Source: JAFGSG01 sp964626055 (lineage in GTDB: Bacteria; Spirochaetota; UBA4802; JAFGDQ01). Taken from it: 64,000 nt of DNA. Positions 19,408 through 27,623 of the stretch are shown here, in pieces; the first letter of the stretch is position 1, and every line of letters begins with the position of its first letter. The stretch covers positions 1-64,000 of the forward strand of contig CAZVDF010000011.1 of the NCBI GenBank assembly GCA_964626055.1. Direction: 5' to 3'. The position numbers were made by a program, and so were the translations under genes. The notes below the pieces were generated by a model. It saw only the letters and a list, made by a program, of their open reading frames with translations, was not told the origin of the DNA and made no database searches.

Positions 19408-19983
19408 TTACCAGAAGCTTTCTGATACAACAATTATATCTCCGGGTTCAATAAGAAGATCTTCATTTGCATCTCCATCCAGTACTTTTTGGACATTAAT
19501 TTCTATTCTCGTGTATCCAGGCCTGTCTTTTCTGTTTCTTAATACTCTTACTTTGCTCTTTAATCCGAACTTAGTAAAACCGCCTGCGATTGATATTGCT
19601 TTTAATACAGTCGTGTTATCTGTAAGAGAATAAGTTCCTACATTTTTTACTTCACCGGTAATTGTAAAAGTCCTGCTTCTGGACTCGACAAGAGATACTG
19701 TAACTACCGGATATTTCAAATACCCGTTGGCAAGCCTCCATTGAATATTCTGCTGAATTTGGGTTATAGTTTTATCTTTTACTTTAACACTGCCTAAATA
19801 CGCTACGGAAATATCACCACTGGGAGAAACAGTAACACGATCGGTTGTTGCCGGATCTGGCTTTAATATTCTTATTTCAAGTAAATCTCCGATGCCTACA
19901 GTATATTCATCCGCTGTTAAATGGTTATTAAATAATAGGAATAAAGAAATTACCAATAATGTTGAGATTATTTTAAGTTTCAT
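19408..19983 (-). CDS. Wza-like polysaccharide export protein
   Basis: This 191-residue exported protein has a signal peptide (cleavage after about residue 24, NNHLTADE). A Poly_export domain follows (EYTVGIGDLLEIRILKPD, then VSPSGDISVAYLGSVKVKD) and then one SLBB domain (TITGEVKNVGTYSL, LKAISIAGGFTKFG). It ends with IEPGDIIVV. It lacks the lipobox and the C-terminal amphipathic helix of E. coli Wza, so an additional outer-membrane component is expected. The barrel gene immediately upstream is the candidate. It sits 56 bases upstream of the co-polymerase gene. Confidence 0.88.
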   Translation of the reverse strand: MKLKIISTLLVISLFLLFNNHLTADEYTVGIGDLLEIRILKPDPATTDRVTVSPSGDISVAYLGSVKVKDKTITQIQQNIQWRLANGYLKYPVVTVSLVESRSRTFTITGEVKNVGTYSLTDNTTVLKAISIAGGFTKFGLKSKVRVLRNRKDRPGYTRIEINVQKVLDGDANEDLLIEPGDIIVVSESFW

Positions 19984-20141
19984 TTGATTTCATCCAATAT
20001 AATTTTTAGTATATTATGACTAATAGTAACAATATAAATAGAATATTTATAAAAGATCAATCAATTAAAAGAATTTTTAAAAAAATTATAAGGGTTATTA
20101 AAACAATTGCATAAAAAAAAAGCCAGCCGGATAGTAAGAAA

Positions 20142-21296
20142 TTAAAATGAGGCATTTATCGATAATCGCAACAAGTTTCTGTCATATTCAGATTGCATGT
20201 TTATTGGGACCGTTTGTTTCCTTTTGTTTTTAGTATAAATATATTCAATATTAATCGCTAAATATTCGGCAAAAAATCTATAGGATAGATTTAGTTTTGC
20301 TCCAATCAATTGACTATTGATCGAAGTTGTGTCAGATACCGTATCGCCATATTGATAAAAGACAGATGAAGTAATAAATATAAAATTAGATAATTCTCTG
20401 GAAAAATCGATAGAAAAGTTCCAAATATCATAAACCTGGTTTGTAAGCGGTATTAATTCATATCTTCGGGATGCTGAAATATTCAAACTATTCCTTTCAT
20501 CAATTTGATTGCGAAGAGTTATAGTACCAAAGATATTCTTTTTATTGCTGTCTTCTGCCGTTATGTAATCCACTCCGCCTTGTATATTTAAAGAAGATTT
20601 TTGAGTAAAAAATAACTCGTATCCAACGCCAATATTATGTTGTTTAGTTTTATAATTTTCCTGTTCATTTTTATTAAGTGTCTCAAAGATTGTAAATTTA
20701 TAAAAAGCAGATATAATATTGAAAGGATTGATTTCATATTTTGTGTTTATACTGCCGCTGTGTGAAATTGAATCATTCAGTCCGTTTTTATTGCTGAGTA
20801 TTTTAGTATAAGTGTTGGAATAGTAAGTGTTTATACTGAAATAGCTAAGTAAATCTCTGGCATATCTCAGCGTCAATATGTTTATATAATATCCGGTTCT
20901 TCCATCGGCCATACCGAATTGTTCCTGGAAATCCCGGGGTTCCGGGTAGTGTACAAATCTGTCACTAATGCTAAATCGGTCCACGCTTGTGAATTCTTTT
21001 GATATGCTTAATTCTGCAGCTTGCGAGTTGTTATTTAATTCGCTGGTCTTATAATAAATTTGCTGAGTGCTTTGACCGAGTAATCGCAAGTTTGAAGTTG
21101 AAGATTGATTCTGTATTCCTAGGATAAGCACGATATCGGTAATAAAATCATATTCTTTCCTATCGGAAGAATAAATATTATCGTCATATGTTTCTCCAAG
21201 ACTTCCGCTGATAATCCCTTCTACTGAATATGCGAGTCGGAAATTAAATAATATAGTAATAATAATAAATAATTTAAAGTATATTTTATTGAACAT
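20142..21296 (-). CDS. Outer-membrane beta-barrel protein of the polysaccharide locus
   Basis: This 384-residue protein has a signal peptide (LFNFRLAYSVEG) followed by alternating polar and hydrophobic strands with aromatic girdle residues. It ends with LLRLSINASF, a terminal Phe typical of barrels inserted by the BAM machinery. About sixteen strands can be guessed. It belongs with the loosely conserved porin-like proteins found next to Wza/Wzz genes, and probably provides the outer-membrane channel for the polymer. The exact family was not recognised. Confidence 0.75.
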   Translation of the reverse strand: MFNKIYFKLFIIITILFNFRLAYSVEGIISGSLGETYDDNIYSSDRKEYDFITDIVLILGIQNQSSTSNLRLLGQSTQQIYYKTSELNNNSQAAELSISKEFTSVDRFSISDRFVHYPEPRDFQEQFGMADGRTGYYINILTLRYARDLLSYFSINTYYSNTYTKILSNKNGLNDSISHSGSINTKYEINPFNIISAFYKFTIFETLNKNEQENYKTKQHNIGVGYELFFTQKSSLNIQGGVDYITAEDSNKKNIFGTITLRNQIDERNSLNISASRRYELIPLTNQVYDIWNFSIDFSRELSNFIFITSSVFYQYGDTVSDTTSINSQLIGAKLNLSYRFFAEYLAINIEYIYTKNKRKQTVPINMQSEYDRNLLRLSINASF

Positions 21297-21422
21297 TAGT
21301 TATATACCTGAAATTTTTGAATTTAATAATTGATTTTATAATCTACAGATTATTATATGATTTGAAATCTTTTATAATTGAATGTATTCATTGATGCCTG
21401 CGTTTAAAGAAATAAGTATTTT

Positions 21423-23645
21423 TTATTTTTTTGCTTTCGTTGATAAAATCCAGGTTCCATTAGCTGTTCCAGTAAAAAGTTCGCTATTATGCGGGTTGAC
21501 AGAAAGAGTGCTTATGCCAGTTCTAGGCAGATTGTATGTAATATCCTGCCATGACTTTGCCCCATCTATACTTTTCCATACGCAAGAAAGTCCACTTGCA
21601 TTTGTACCGGCATAAATTACACCGTTTATATTAGGATCTAGTGCAATTGTTCTGACAAAATTACCAACTTTTTCTCCACCAGCCAGTTTTAATATTCCTG
21701 TACTTTTCCAAACTTTCCCGTTAAATATTGCTAAATCGCCGTATTTGTCAAGCGTATATATTTTATCAGGATCAACCGGATCAGCCGCGAAGGTAGGACG
21801 CGAGTCCATTCGCATAAATTTCCAGCCGGGACGTGCATATATCCGCCAGTTTTTACAGGCATCATCAGATCTAAGAATAGTGACTCTTTTACTATCAATC
21901 GCGTATACCGAATCCGGATATTTGTAGCACATTCCGAAAAGAGATGGTTTTAGATAATTAAATTTACCAAAATTTATATTGGTGAAATTTTCTCCGGAAT
22001 TATGCGAAATCTTGTTGCCAGCATATACAATATTTGGATTTTTAAAATTAAAAGCTATAAAAAAATTACTTTCTTCTTCAATGTTATCAAATAATTTCCA
22101 CGATAATCCTTCATCGATTGATTGTATTAATTGCGTTTTCCATTCCACACCGATTGAGGCTACGATGATCTTAGAATTAATTACAGGTTGGAATGCTCCG
22201 GTATATGATCCCAACCATGTAATTAGATTTTTATTGTACCAGTCCCAAAAATCTTTATTTCTCTGCTCAAAATACATGCCTCCATTATGTGTAATAATCA
22301 TACCTACATCGCAGTTAAAAAATGCAAACCTGTCTTTATTGTAAATGTCAAATGCTGCACCCGAATTGGACCAACTCCATGCAAAACCGGTAAATAATGT
22401 TGAGCTGTCTTTGAATGTCTTCCCGCAATCGGTTGTTTTCCAGACAGTTGCCCGCGAAAATGCAACTGCTTCGCTTTTATCCTTAGGATTAGGAACTATG
22501 CCCGTTAGCTCTCCTGCAATTTTGCTTTTCCATTTACTATCTCTACCAAGCCCGGATGCAGGTATTATTTTTGTGCTCTTGATCCAGTTTGTATTCCATG
22601 ACTTCCCTCCATCTTGACTGATTAAGATATTCGACCCTAAACCCACTAAATAAATTATTTCCGGATGTCCCGGGTTTATAAATACTCTAGCAGCATCAAA
22701 TTTTTTAATTTTTGAAAACGTAATCCCGCCATCTATTGATCGGTAAAGTCCTTCTCCTCTCAATGTGATATATAAAATTAGAGGATTTTTCTGATTTATT
22801 GCTATCGAAGATATATTTATAAAAGGCAAATTACCTGATTTCTTTAAGTTTAAGCCTTTTGCGGCTGATATATAAAAGCCTTTATCTGTAGCTATATAGA
22901 CAGTTTTACCGTCAGTAGGGTGGGTTAGAATACAGTAGACAATATTATGATTTTTTAAACTTGAAAGAGGCGTAGTAGTCCAGTTCAGACCGCCATTATC
23001 GGATCTGTATAATCCGTTGTCCGGAAACGCTGCATACCAGCGCATGGCTCCGTTTTGATTTACGCTTGTTATATCATATGCTATGTTGTGCCTGTAGATT
23101 CTATGAATTTCAGGATTATAATTGGTTTCCGTATGGAGAACAAGCTTCCAGCTTTCTCCGCTGTCCGATGATCTGTATAAACCTTTATAATTTTTAGCCA
23201 GCCAGTTCCATGCATTATCCGATTCGAGAAAAACTATGCACGGATTAACCGGATCAACTTCTATAGACTGGCCTTTGTTTGCGTAAAGACCCTTATCGAG
23301 TGTTTTTTGCCATGTGATTCCGGAATCGGTACTCCTCCATGCTCCGGAAACATCATGTGAAAAATATATAAATTCAGGATGGGAAAAACATCTTGCAATA
23401 CTGTGGGGGTGCTGTTCAGCTTCACCACCGATCAATCCTTTTTTGAATTCTTCCTTTGATCTAATTGGTAAAACCCGCCATATATTTTTTTTATTGGATG
23501 GCCTGTCGGGATGGTATATAGTATCTGATATTTTATTATCAATTCTTTGTTCACCATAAATACTTGCGGGTAGGAAAATAATAAATAAAATAGAATACAA
23601 AAATGCATAAATAAAGTATTGCATTTTATTTATATTTTTTCCCAT
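21423..23645 (-). CDS. Secreted Asp-box (BNR/sortilin-like) beta-propeller protein
   Basis: This 740-residue exported protein has a long N-terminal signal segment (about 8-35). At least nine Asp-box repeats follow (S-x-D-x-G-x-T-W): RSTDSGITW, RSSDSGESW, RSDNGGLNW, RSIDGGITF, ISQDGGKSW, KTTDCGKTF, QSIDEGLSW, RSDDACKNW, KSIDGAKSW. This is the layout of two stacked seven-bladed propellers, as in GH74 xyloglucanases and VPS10-like proteins. Catalytic aspartates could not be assigned, so glycan hydrolysis and glycan binding are both possible. It is the first gene of the minus-strand polysaccharide operon. A second ATG at 23624 is an alternative start; both have weak ribosome binding sites. Confidence 0.75.
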   Translation of the reverse strand: MGKNINKMQYFIYAFLYSILFIIFLPASIYGEQRIDNKISDTIYHPDRPSNKKNIWRVLPIRSKEEFKKGLIGGEAEQHPHSIARCFSHPEFIYFSHDVSGAWRSTDSGITWQKTLDKGLYANKGQSIEVDPVNPCIVFLESDNAWNWLAKNYKGLYRSSDSGESWKLVLHTETNYNPEIHRIYRHNIAYDITSVNQNGAMRWYAAFPDNGLYRSDNGGLNWTTTPLSSLKNHNIVYCILTHPTDGKTVYIATDKGFYISAAKGLNLKKSGNLPFINISSIAINQKNPLILYITLRGEGLYRSIDGGITFSKIKKFDAARVFINPGHPEIIYLVGLGSNILISQDGGKSWNTNWIKSTKIIPASGLGRDSKWKSKIAGELTGIVPNPKDKSEAVAFSRATVWKTTDCGKTFKDSSTLFTGFAWSWSNSGAAFDIYNKDRFAFFNCDVGMIITHNGGMYFEQRNKDFWDWYNKNLITWLGSYTGAFQPVINSKIIVASIGVEWKTQLIQSIDEGLSWKLFDNIEEESNFFIAFNFKNPNIVYAGNKISHNSGENFTNINFGKFNYLKPSLFGMCYKYPDSVYAIDSKRVTILRSDDACKNWRIYARPGWKFMRMDSRPTFAADPVDPDKIYTLDKYGDLAIFNGKVWKSTGILKLAGGEKVGNFVRTIALDPNINGVIYAGTNASGLSCVWKSIDGAKSWQDITYNLPRTGISTLSVNPHNSELFTGTANGTWILSTKAKK

Positions 23646-23680
23646 TTTTCTTGATATTTTTTATCCGGCAGTTTACAATT

Positions 23681-23703
23681 AGTTATGCCAAAAGGGCATA
23701 ACT
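23681..23703. repeat. Hairpin in the 5' leader of the Asp-box gene
   Basis: AGTTATGCC and GGCATAACT are perfect 9-bp arms with a 5-base loop, located 36-58 bases upstream of the start at 23645. It may be an operator palindrome or a leader RNA hairpin. Its place at the head of the polysaccharide operon makes it a regulatory candidate. Confidence 0.5.
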
Positions 23704-23726
23704 TTTCAATTTAATTACCTCCTAAG

Positions 23727-23753
23727 ACCGGCTGTCTCAGTCGGTTTTTTTTT
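23727..23753 (+). terminator. Intrinsic terminator reading on the plus strand
   Basis: ACCGGCTG, a 3-base loop and CAGTCGGT (one G-U pair) are followed by nine T. This is a strong intrinsic terminator for plus-strand transcription, yet both flanking genes are on the minus strand. It would stop antisense transcripts. On the minus strand it forms a hairpin without a U tract, just after the stop of the gene at 24087. Confidence 0.7.
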
Positions 23754-24087
23754 ACTTAATTCTTCTATTATTATTTATTCTTCTTTCGGTTTTCCTGCGA
23801 TCTATAAATTCCTGGTCTTTTAATTCTTTTTTAAATATATCCCTGTCAAAAAAACCTTTTCTTACGAAGAATCCCCTATTAAATATTCTCCTCTCTTTGG
23901 ATCTGCGCTCGATTTCCCTTCTTTCTTTATCTATTTTAATTAAATTTTTCTTTTCTTTTTTAGTGTATAATTTTAGTATTATCCATTTTATGGACTTATA
24001 TATAAGTCGCACAATATAATAAATTACCAATACAGATGCAAGGCTTACGAGAAATATTAAAAAATATTCAAGTACTGTGACTTTCAT
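23752..24087 (-). CDS. Small membrane-anchored basic protein with RRxxERR motifs
   Basis: This 111-residue protein has one transmembrane segment (about 7-30) and a very basic cytoplasmic tail. The tail carries ERRSKERRIFNRG near 58-70, and DRRKTERRINNNRR at the C-terminus. Similar arginine-rich RxxxR stretches occur before PilZ domains, where they contact cyclic di-GMP or membranes, but no PilZ domain is present here. The two HD-GYP proteins in this window give a possible cyclic-nucleotide context. There is no clear ribosome binding site. No family was recognised. Confidence 0.6.
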   Translation of the reverse strand: MKVTVLEYFLIFLVSLASVLVIYYIVRLIYKSIKWIILKLYTKKEKKNLIKIDKERREIERRSKERRIFNRGFFVRKGFFDRDIFKKELKDQEFIDRRKTERRINNNRRIK

Positions 24088-24163
24088 ATAGATTAAAATA
24101 TGTTATATTATATTTGATGCAATTACTTATTAATAATTGAGTTTAACAATGTAAGAACACGTG

Positions 24164-24188
24164 CTTCTCCCGCCGCAGGCTGGGAAAG
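24164..24188. repeat. GC-rich hairpin in an AT-rich intergenic region
   Basis: CTTCTCCCGCC and GGCTGGGAAAG form an imperfect 11-bp stem around a GCA loop. It stands out as a GC island between the divergent genes at 24087 and 24327. There is no following T tract, so it is not an obvious terminator. It could be part of a leader RNA or a small RNA. No known riboswitch consensus was recognised. Confidence 0.4.
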
Positions 24189-24326
24189 CGGTAATTCACA
24201 GCAAATACTGAAATAATAATTTTATTGAATTATTATATATATATGCTATAAGAAATACAATCATTATAATTAACAATTTAATATTGCAAATTATTTTTTT
24301 ATATCAGTCATTAAAATTAAAATATT

Positions 24327-25529
24327 ATGATGTTAGAACAACAGCAAAAGGTTAAGATCAATATAGATTATTTAAGGCCAAACAGCAAAATAATTTACTC
24401 TTTATATTCAATTGAAGGGAAAAAAATACTTGATGACAGAATTATCCTCACTCCGCAAAAGCTTAATGAAATAAAGAGTGATTACGGCAAAATAGTTTAT
24501 GCCTTAAAAGTCAATAAAAAAGGCGCTATATCGCAAAAGAAACTTGATTCAGCGTTTGATAAATCAAAAGAAATAATCGAAGAAATTGTAACTACCGAAA
24601 AACTTACCAAAAGAGCATATAACGATGCTGAAAAGGTCATTGAGAGCATAATTAGCGATCTCAATTCCTCAGAAATCGAAGCAATTAATCTTCTAAAAAA
24701 TCTGAAATCTTACGAAGAATATGTCTACCAGCATTCGGTAAATGTAGGTATCCTTGCTTCTGTATTCGCGCGGTTGAAAGGATTTTCAGACGATGACATA
24801 AAATTTCTCGCGCTCGGAGCCTACTTACTGGATATAGGGCTTACCAGGATCGACAAATATTTGCTTGAGAAAGACAGTAAATACACGCCTCCGGAAATGC
24901 AGAAAATGAAGCAGCATCCCCAGTTCGGCTACGAAATATTAAAGAATATTCCGGGCATAAGTAAAATAGTGCTGCAAACGGTTCTTTTCCACCATGAGAA
25001 ACATAACTATAAGGGTTACTATCAGCTGCCTTATGATATGCTGCCCATTTCGCCTAAGATAGTATCCATATGCGATATATACGACGCCTTAACGACCCCG
25101 CGGCCGTACAGAAATGCGATTTCGCCCACAAACGCCTTAAAATTTCTGGTCAATTCCATTGATATTCATTTTGATTATGAACTCATAAGCGATTTCATAA
25201 ATCATCTGAGCCCACTATTGGACAATACCCAGTCATTTTATTTAAAAAATGATTTTTGCGAGCTTAACACAAAAGAACTGGCCATGATCATGGATTTTAA
25301 TCTTAACGATTATATGAAGCCGCGGGTAATGGTATTCTGTAAATTCCAGAAAAAGAAAAATACGCTTGCAGTTAAATTTTACGATGTTCCCGAATACATT
25401 AATCTAGAAGATGATGACAAACGTTTAATGACTAAAATTTTCGATAATAAAAAACATATAACCGCTATAAGGTCAAAATTAATGTCAAAAGGCCTGATTG
25501 TCGATTCAGATAAGCTGGATGTTGATTAA
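24327..25529 (+). CDS. HD-GYP-like protein with a degenerate HD motif
   Basis: This 400-residue protein has an N-terminal domain (about 1-100) followed by an HD-GYP-type domain (about 125-300). HD-GYP enzymes degrade cyclic di-GMP. Conserved elements are QHSVNVG (His136), MKQHPQFGYE (His197), LFHHEKHNYKGYY (His222, His223) and CDIYDALTTPRPYR (Asp250). The hallmark HDIGK is replaced by LDIGL (residues 168-172), losing the metal-binding histidine, and GYP is GYY. The paralogue at 48932 keeps HDIGK. This copy may therefore be a non-catalytic sensor. There is no ribosome binding site before the ATG pair. The last 55 bases are repeated after the scaffold gap. Confidence 0.85.
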   Translation: MMLEQQQKVKINIDYLRPNSKIIYSLYSIEGKKILDDRIILTPQKLNEIKSDYGKIVYALKVNKKGAISQKKLDSAFDKSKEIIEEIVTTEKLTKRAYNDAEKVIESIISDLNSSEIEAINLLKNLKSYEEYVYQHSVNVGILASVFARLKGFSDDDIKFLALGAYLLDIGLTRIDKYLLEKDSKYTPPEMQKMKQHPQFGYEILKNIPGISKIVLQTVLFHHEKHNYKGYYQLPYDMLPISPKIVSICDIYDALTTPRPYRNAISPTNALKFLVNSIDIHFDYELISDFINHLSPLLDNTQSFYLKNDFCELNTKELAMIMDFNLNDYMKPRVMVFCKFQKKKNTLAVKFYDVPEYINLEDDDKRLMTKIFDNKKHITAIRSKLMSKGLIVDSDKLDVD

Positions 25530-25533
25530 AAGT

Positions 25534-25633
25534 NNNNNNNNNNNNNNNNNNNNNNNNNNNNNNNNNNNNNNNNNNNNNNNNNNNNNNNNNNNNNNNNNNN
25601 NNNNNNNNNNNNNNNNNNNNNNNNNNNNNNNNN
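25534..25633. other. Assembly gap (100 N) flanked by an identical 55-bp sequence
   Basis: Exactly 100 N separate two identical 55-base sequences, 25479-25533 and 25634-25688. The sequence is the 3' end of the HD-GYP gene, including its stop. This is the pattern of two contigs that overlap but were left unmerged, so there is probably no missing DNA and the second copy is an artefact. Confidence 0.9.
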
Positions 25634-25690
25634 TTAATGTCAAAAGGCCTGATTGTCGATTCAGATAAGCTGGATGTTGATTAAAAGTCG

Positions 25691-25898
25691 TTAGAACTCG
25701 TCTTAAAAATATAGATTTATATAATCGACTAATCATAACTTTGAATACATTACGAAATTTTTGAGGACGCTTTTCAGACCTGATGCAACAGCCTTCGAAA
25801 ACATAAAAGACTAACCGGGAAGGTCTGATTCCGCAGAAAATTTTGTAATGTATTCAAAGTTATCAACAAATAAAAAATATTTTTAAGATGGTTTCTAT
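25691..25898 (+). repeat. Palindromic intergenic element, copy 1
   Basis: The outer imperfect inverted repeats begin TTAGAACTCGTCTTAAAAAT on the left and end ATTTTTAAGATGGTTTCTAT on the right. Nested inside is a perfect 19-bp stem, 25735-25753 with 25845-25863. The core reads GAGGACGCTTTTCAGACCTG and GAAGGTCTGATTCC, which also pair (CAGACCT with AGGTCTG). Its right end contains the stop codon of the TPR gene at 25895. Two further copies lie at 27411 and 55675. It looks like a MITE- or REP-type element, or a structured RNA. Confidence 0.75.
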
Positions 25899-27115
25899 TT
25901 ATCTTTATCCGCGTGTTTTATAATTCTATCCGATACCAGATATATCCTGTTGTTGTTCCCGATAGTATTAACAATTACTCCTTCGAGAGTCACTGCGTCC
26001 CCGTTCCTGATTTCTTTATATACCTTATTAGAAAAAACGTCTATAATGCCGGCAAATCTGTATTCCTGTTTATAATTAATAAGCAGGTTGAACTGAAATT
26101 TTTTTTCATCTGATTTTAAATTAGCTATTTTACCATCCCATTTGACGAACGATCCTTTGTATAAATACGGTTTTTGTAAAACCAGCTCAACCGGGATAGC
26201 GTCGTACTTTTTAAATTCAATATTTGAAATATATTTTTGTAAAAATTCATTTCTTTCCTTGACCCTGTAATTAGCGTTACTGTTCGCAATTTTATTGATA
26301 ATGATCATTGCTTCGTTATATTTTTCATTCTTAATTAAAATTTTTGCTTTTTTGAAATCATTCATAAGTTCGATATTCGAATAATAAAAGACGGGCGGTT
26401 TCGATTTTAAAATTTTATCCGTCAGCTCATATTGAAGCAGATCAATATTTATATTATCTAAGGGAATCGGTTCTTTATTCCCGGGAATAAAGAATGTCAG
26501 GAATTTCGGATTCATATAATAGAAATAGGATGCAACTCCCAGAGCTATTACAAAAAAAATCAGTATAATTATTAGTATTGTTTTTCCGATTTTTAATCCT
26601 TTAACCGGGTTTTTATCAATCTTTTTTAATCTTTCCTGACTCACGTAATTCGGTCTGTAATTTGAAGAAAGTACAGCTGATTTTAGTTTCGGTATATAGA
26701 CAAATTCGGTGAGTTTTGCCTTCTTTTGAAAAATGCCGAAATCTTTGAGATGGTGTAAATTTTGCATCAATCTTTTGAAATACTTGTCATCAGGATAATG
26801 TTCCAGTTTTTCGATACATGCGGTGAGAATTTCTTCTGCAGACGAGGCGGATTTGAGAAGAAGGAAAATTTCCAGCTGTTTTAACGGCAGGTATGCCGGA
26901 TCGGCGGCGCGGATTTTTTTTATGGTTATATCCGCATCGCCGAACTTATTGCAAAGCAGGTATGAAACGCACAGCAAAAAGTACGGATAAGGATCCTTTA
27001 TGTTCTGTGTTGTTATTTTTTCGAGCAGTATAATTGCTTCAGAAAATCTTTTTTTTCTGAATGCTTTAAAAGCCTCCTTCAATATTATGCGATAACCGGA
27101 GTTACTGATCATCAC
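25895..27115 (-). CDS. Membrane-anchored TPR protein of unknown function
   Basis: This 406-residue protein has TPR-like helices (about 10-130, FRKKRFSEAIILLEKI), a basic linker and one transmembrane segment (about 185-208, ILIIILIFFVIALGVASYFY). The extracytoplasmic part has another helical repeat and a C-terminal beta-rich domain (about 310-400) resembling an OB-type fold: GSFVKWDGKIANL, then GDAVTLEGVIV. The start is GTG 27115 or ATG 27112. It overlaps the end of the small membrane gene upstream, indicating coupling. Its stop lies in the terminal repeat of palindromic element copy 1. Function is unknown; a scaffold in envelope assembly is one possibility. Confidence 0.7.
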   Translation of the reverse strand: MMISNSGYRIILKEAFKAFRKKRFSEAIILLEKITTQNIKDPYPYFLLCVSYLLCNKFGDADITIKKIRAADPAYLPLKQLEIFLLLKSASSAEEILTACIEKLEHYPDDKYFKRLMQNLHHLKDFGIFQKKAKLTEFVYIPKLKSAVLSSNYRPNYVSQERLKKIDKNPVKGLKIGKTILIIILIFFVIALGVASYFYYMNPKFLTFFIPGNKEPIPLDNINIDLLQYELTDKILKSKPPVFYYSNIELMNDFKKAKILIKNEKYNEAMIIINKIANSNANYRVKERNEFLQKYISNIEFKKYDAIPVELVLQKPYLYKGSFVKWDGKIANLKSDEKKFQFNLLINYKQEYRFAGIIDVFSNKVYKEIRNGDAVTLEGVIVNTIGNNNRIYLVSDRIIKHADKDK

Positions 27116-27347
27116 GTTTGAATATTTTTGATATCAAATCCGGGATGGATTTATTTTTATCTTTATTTCTGCCCAGCCAGTATCCGAATAACATGAAAAG
27201 CAGCAGGAGTATTGTTTTAAAAATTCCCATAGTAAAAAGTAATATTCCAAGTATCAATCCAATTGCTATTCCTACGGCTGTTCCCGGATTGCGGTTTATC
27301 CAGTCTTTTATAAAGCTTAAAAAATTTTTAAAATTTAAATCGCCCAA
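27102..27347 (-). CDS. DUF2273-like small membrane protein
   Basis: This 81-residue protein starts at TTG 27347 after AAGGGGGAA. Two adjacent hydrophobic segments with glycine motifs (GIAIGLILGILLF, then ILLLLFMLFGYWLGR) match the DUF2273 layout. Members occur near envelope-stress or Asp23-type genes. The coding end overlaps the TPR gene by 14 bases. Function is unknown. Confidence 0.65.
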   Translation of the reverse strand: MGDLNFKNFLSFIKDWINRNPGTAVGIAIGLILGILLFTMGIFKTILLLLFMLFGYWLGRNKDKNKSIPDLISKIFKRDDQ

Positions 27348-27410
27348 CTTATTCCCCCTTGCTTGTATGGTATTTTTTTAAAATCATTATAAAAAATAGA
27401 TATTAAACTT

Positions 27411-27543
27411 TGATAAATCGAAATACATTACAAAATTTATGAGGACGCCTTTCAGACCTGATGCAATCGTGTTCGTAATCACGAAAAACTGACCAGGAAG
27501 GTCCGATTCCGGAATAAATTTTATAATGTATTTCGATTTATCA
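27411..27543 (+). repeat. Palindromic intergenic element, copy 2
   Basis: A perfect 20-bp stem is formed by 27411-27430 (TGATAAATCGAAATACATTA) and 27524-27543. It continues inward with AAAATTTAT paired to ATAAATTTT after one mismatch. The core GAGGACGCCTTTCAGACCTG and GACCAGGAAGGTCCGATTCC matches copies 1 and 3 in the same order. Beyond the right arm, TTTTTAAGAT (from 27567) recalls the outer repeat of the other copies; the left outer arm is poorly conserved. It lies between the DUF2273-like gene and the M24 peptidase gene. Confidence 0.75.
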
Positions 27544-27623
27544 TAAATAGTTAATATAAATTTATATTTTTAAGATTAGTTATAAATCATATTTTATAAT
27601 AACAAATTATAAAATAACTTTCG

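Noticed and set aside
24088..24326. Cyclic di-GMP riboswitch upstream of the HD-GYP gene
   Set aside because: The GEMM consensus words were not found; only an unassigned GC-rich hairpin is present.
25506..25736. Minus-strand frame running through the 100-N gap
   Set aside because: It exists only because N codons were read through; no real sequence supports it.
25691..25898. Interpretation of the palindromic repeats as integron attC sites
   Set aside because: The stem ends do not match the RYYYAAC and GTTRRRY boxes, the elements do not flank gene cassettes and no integrase is present.
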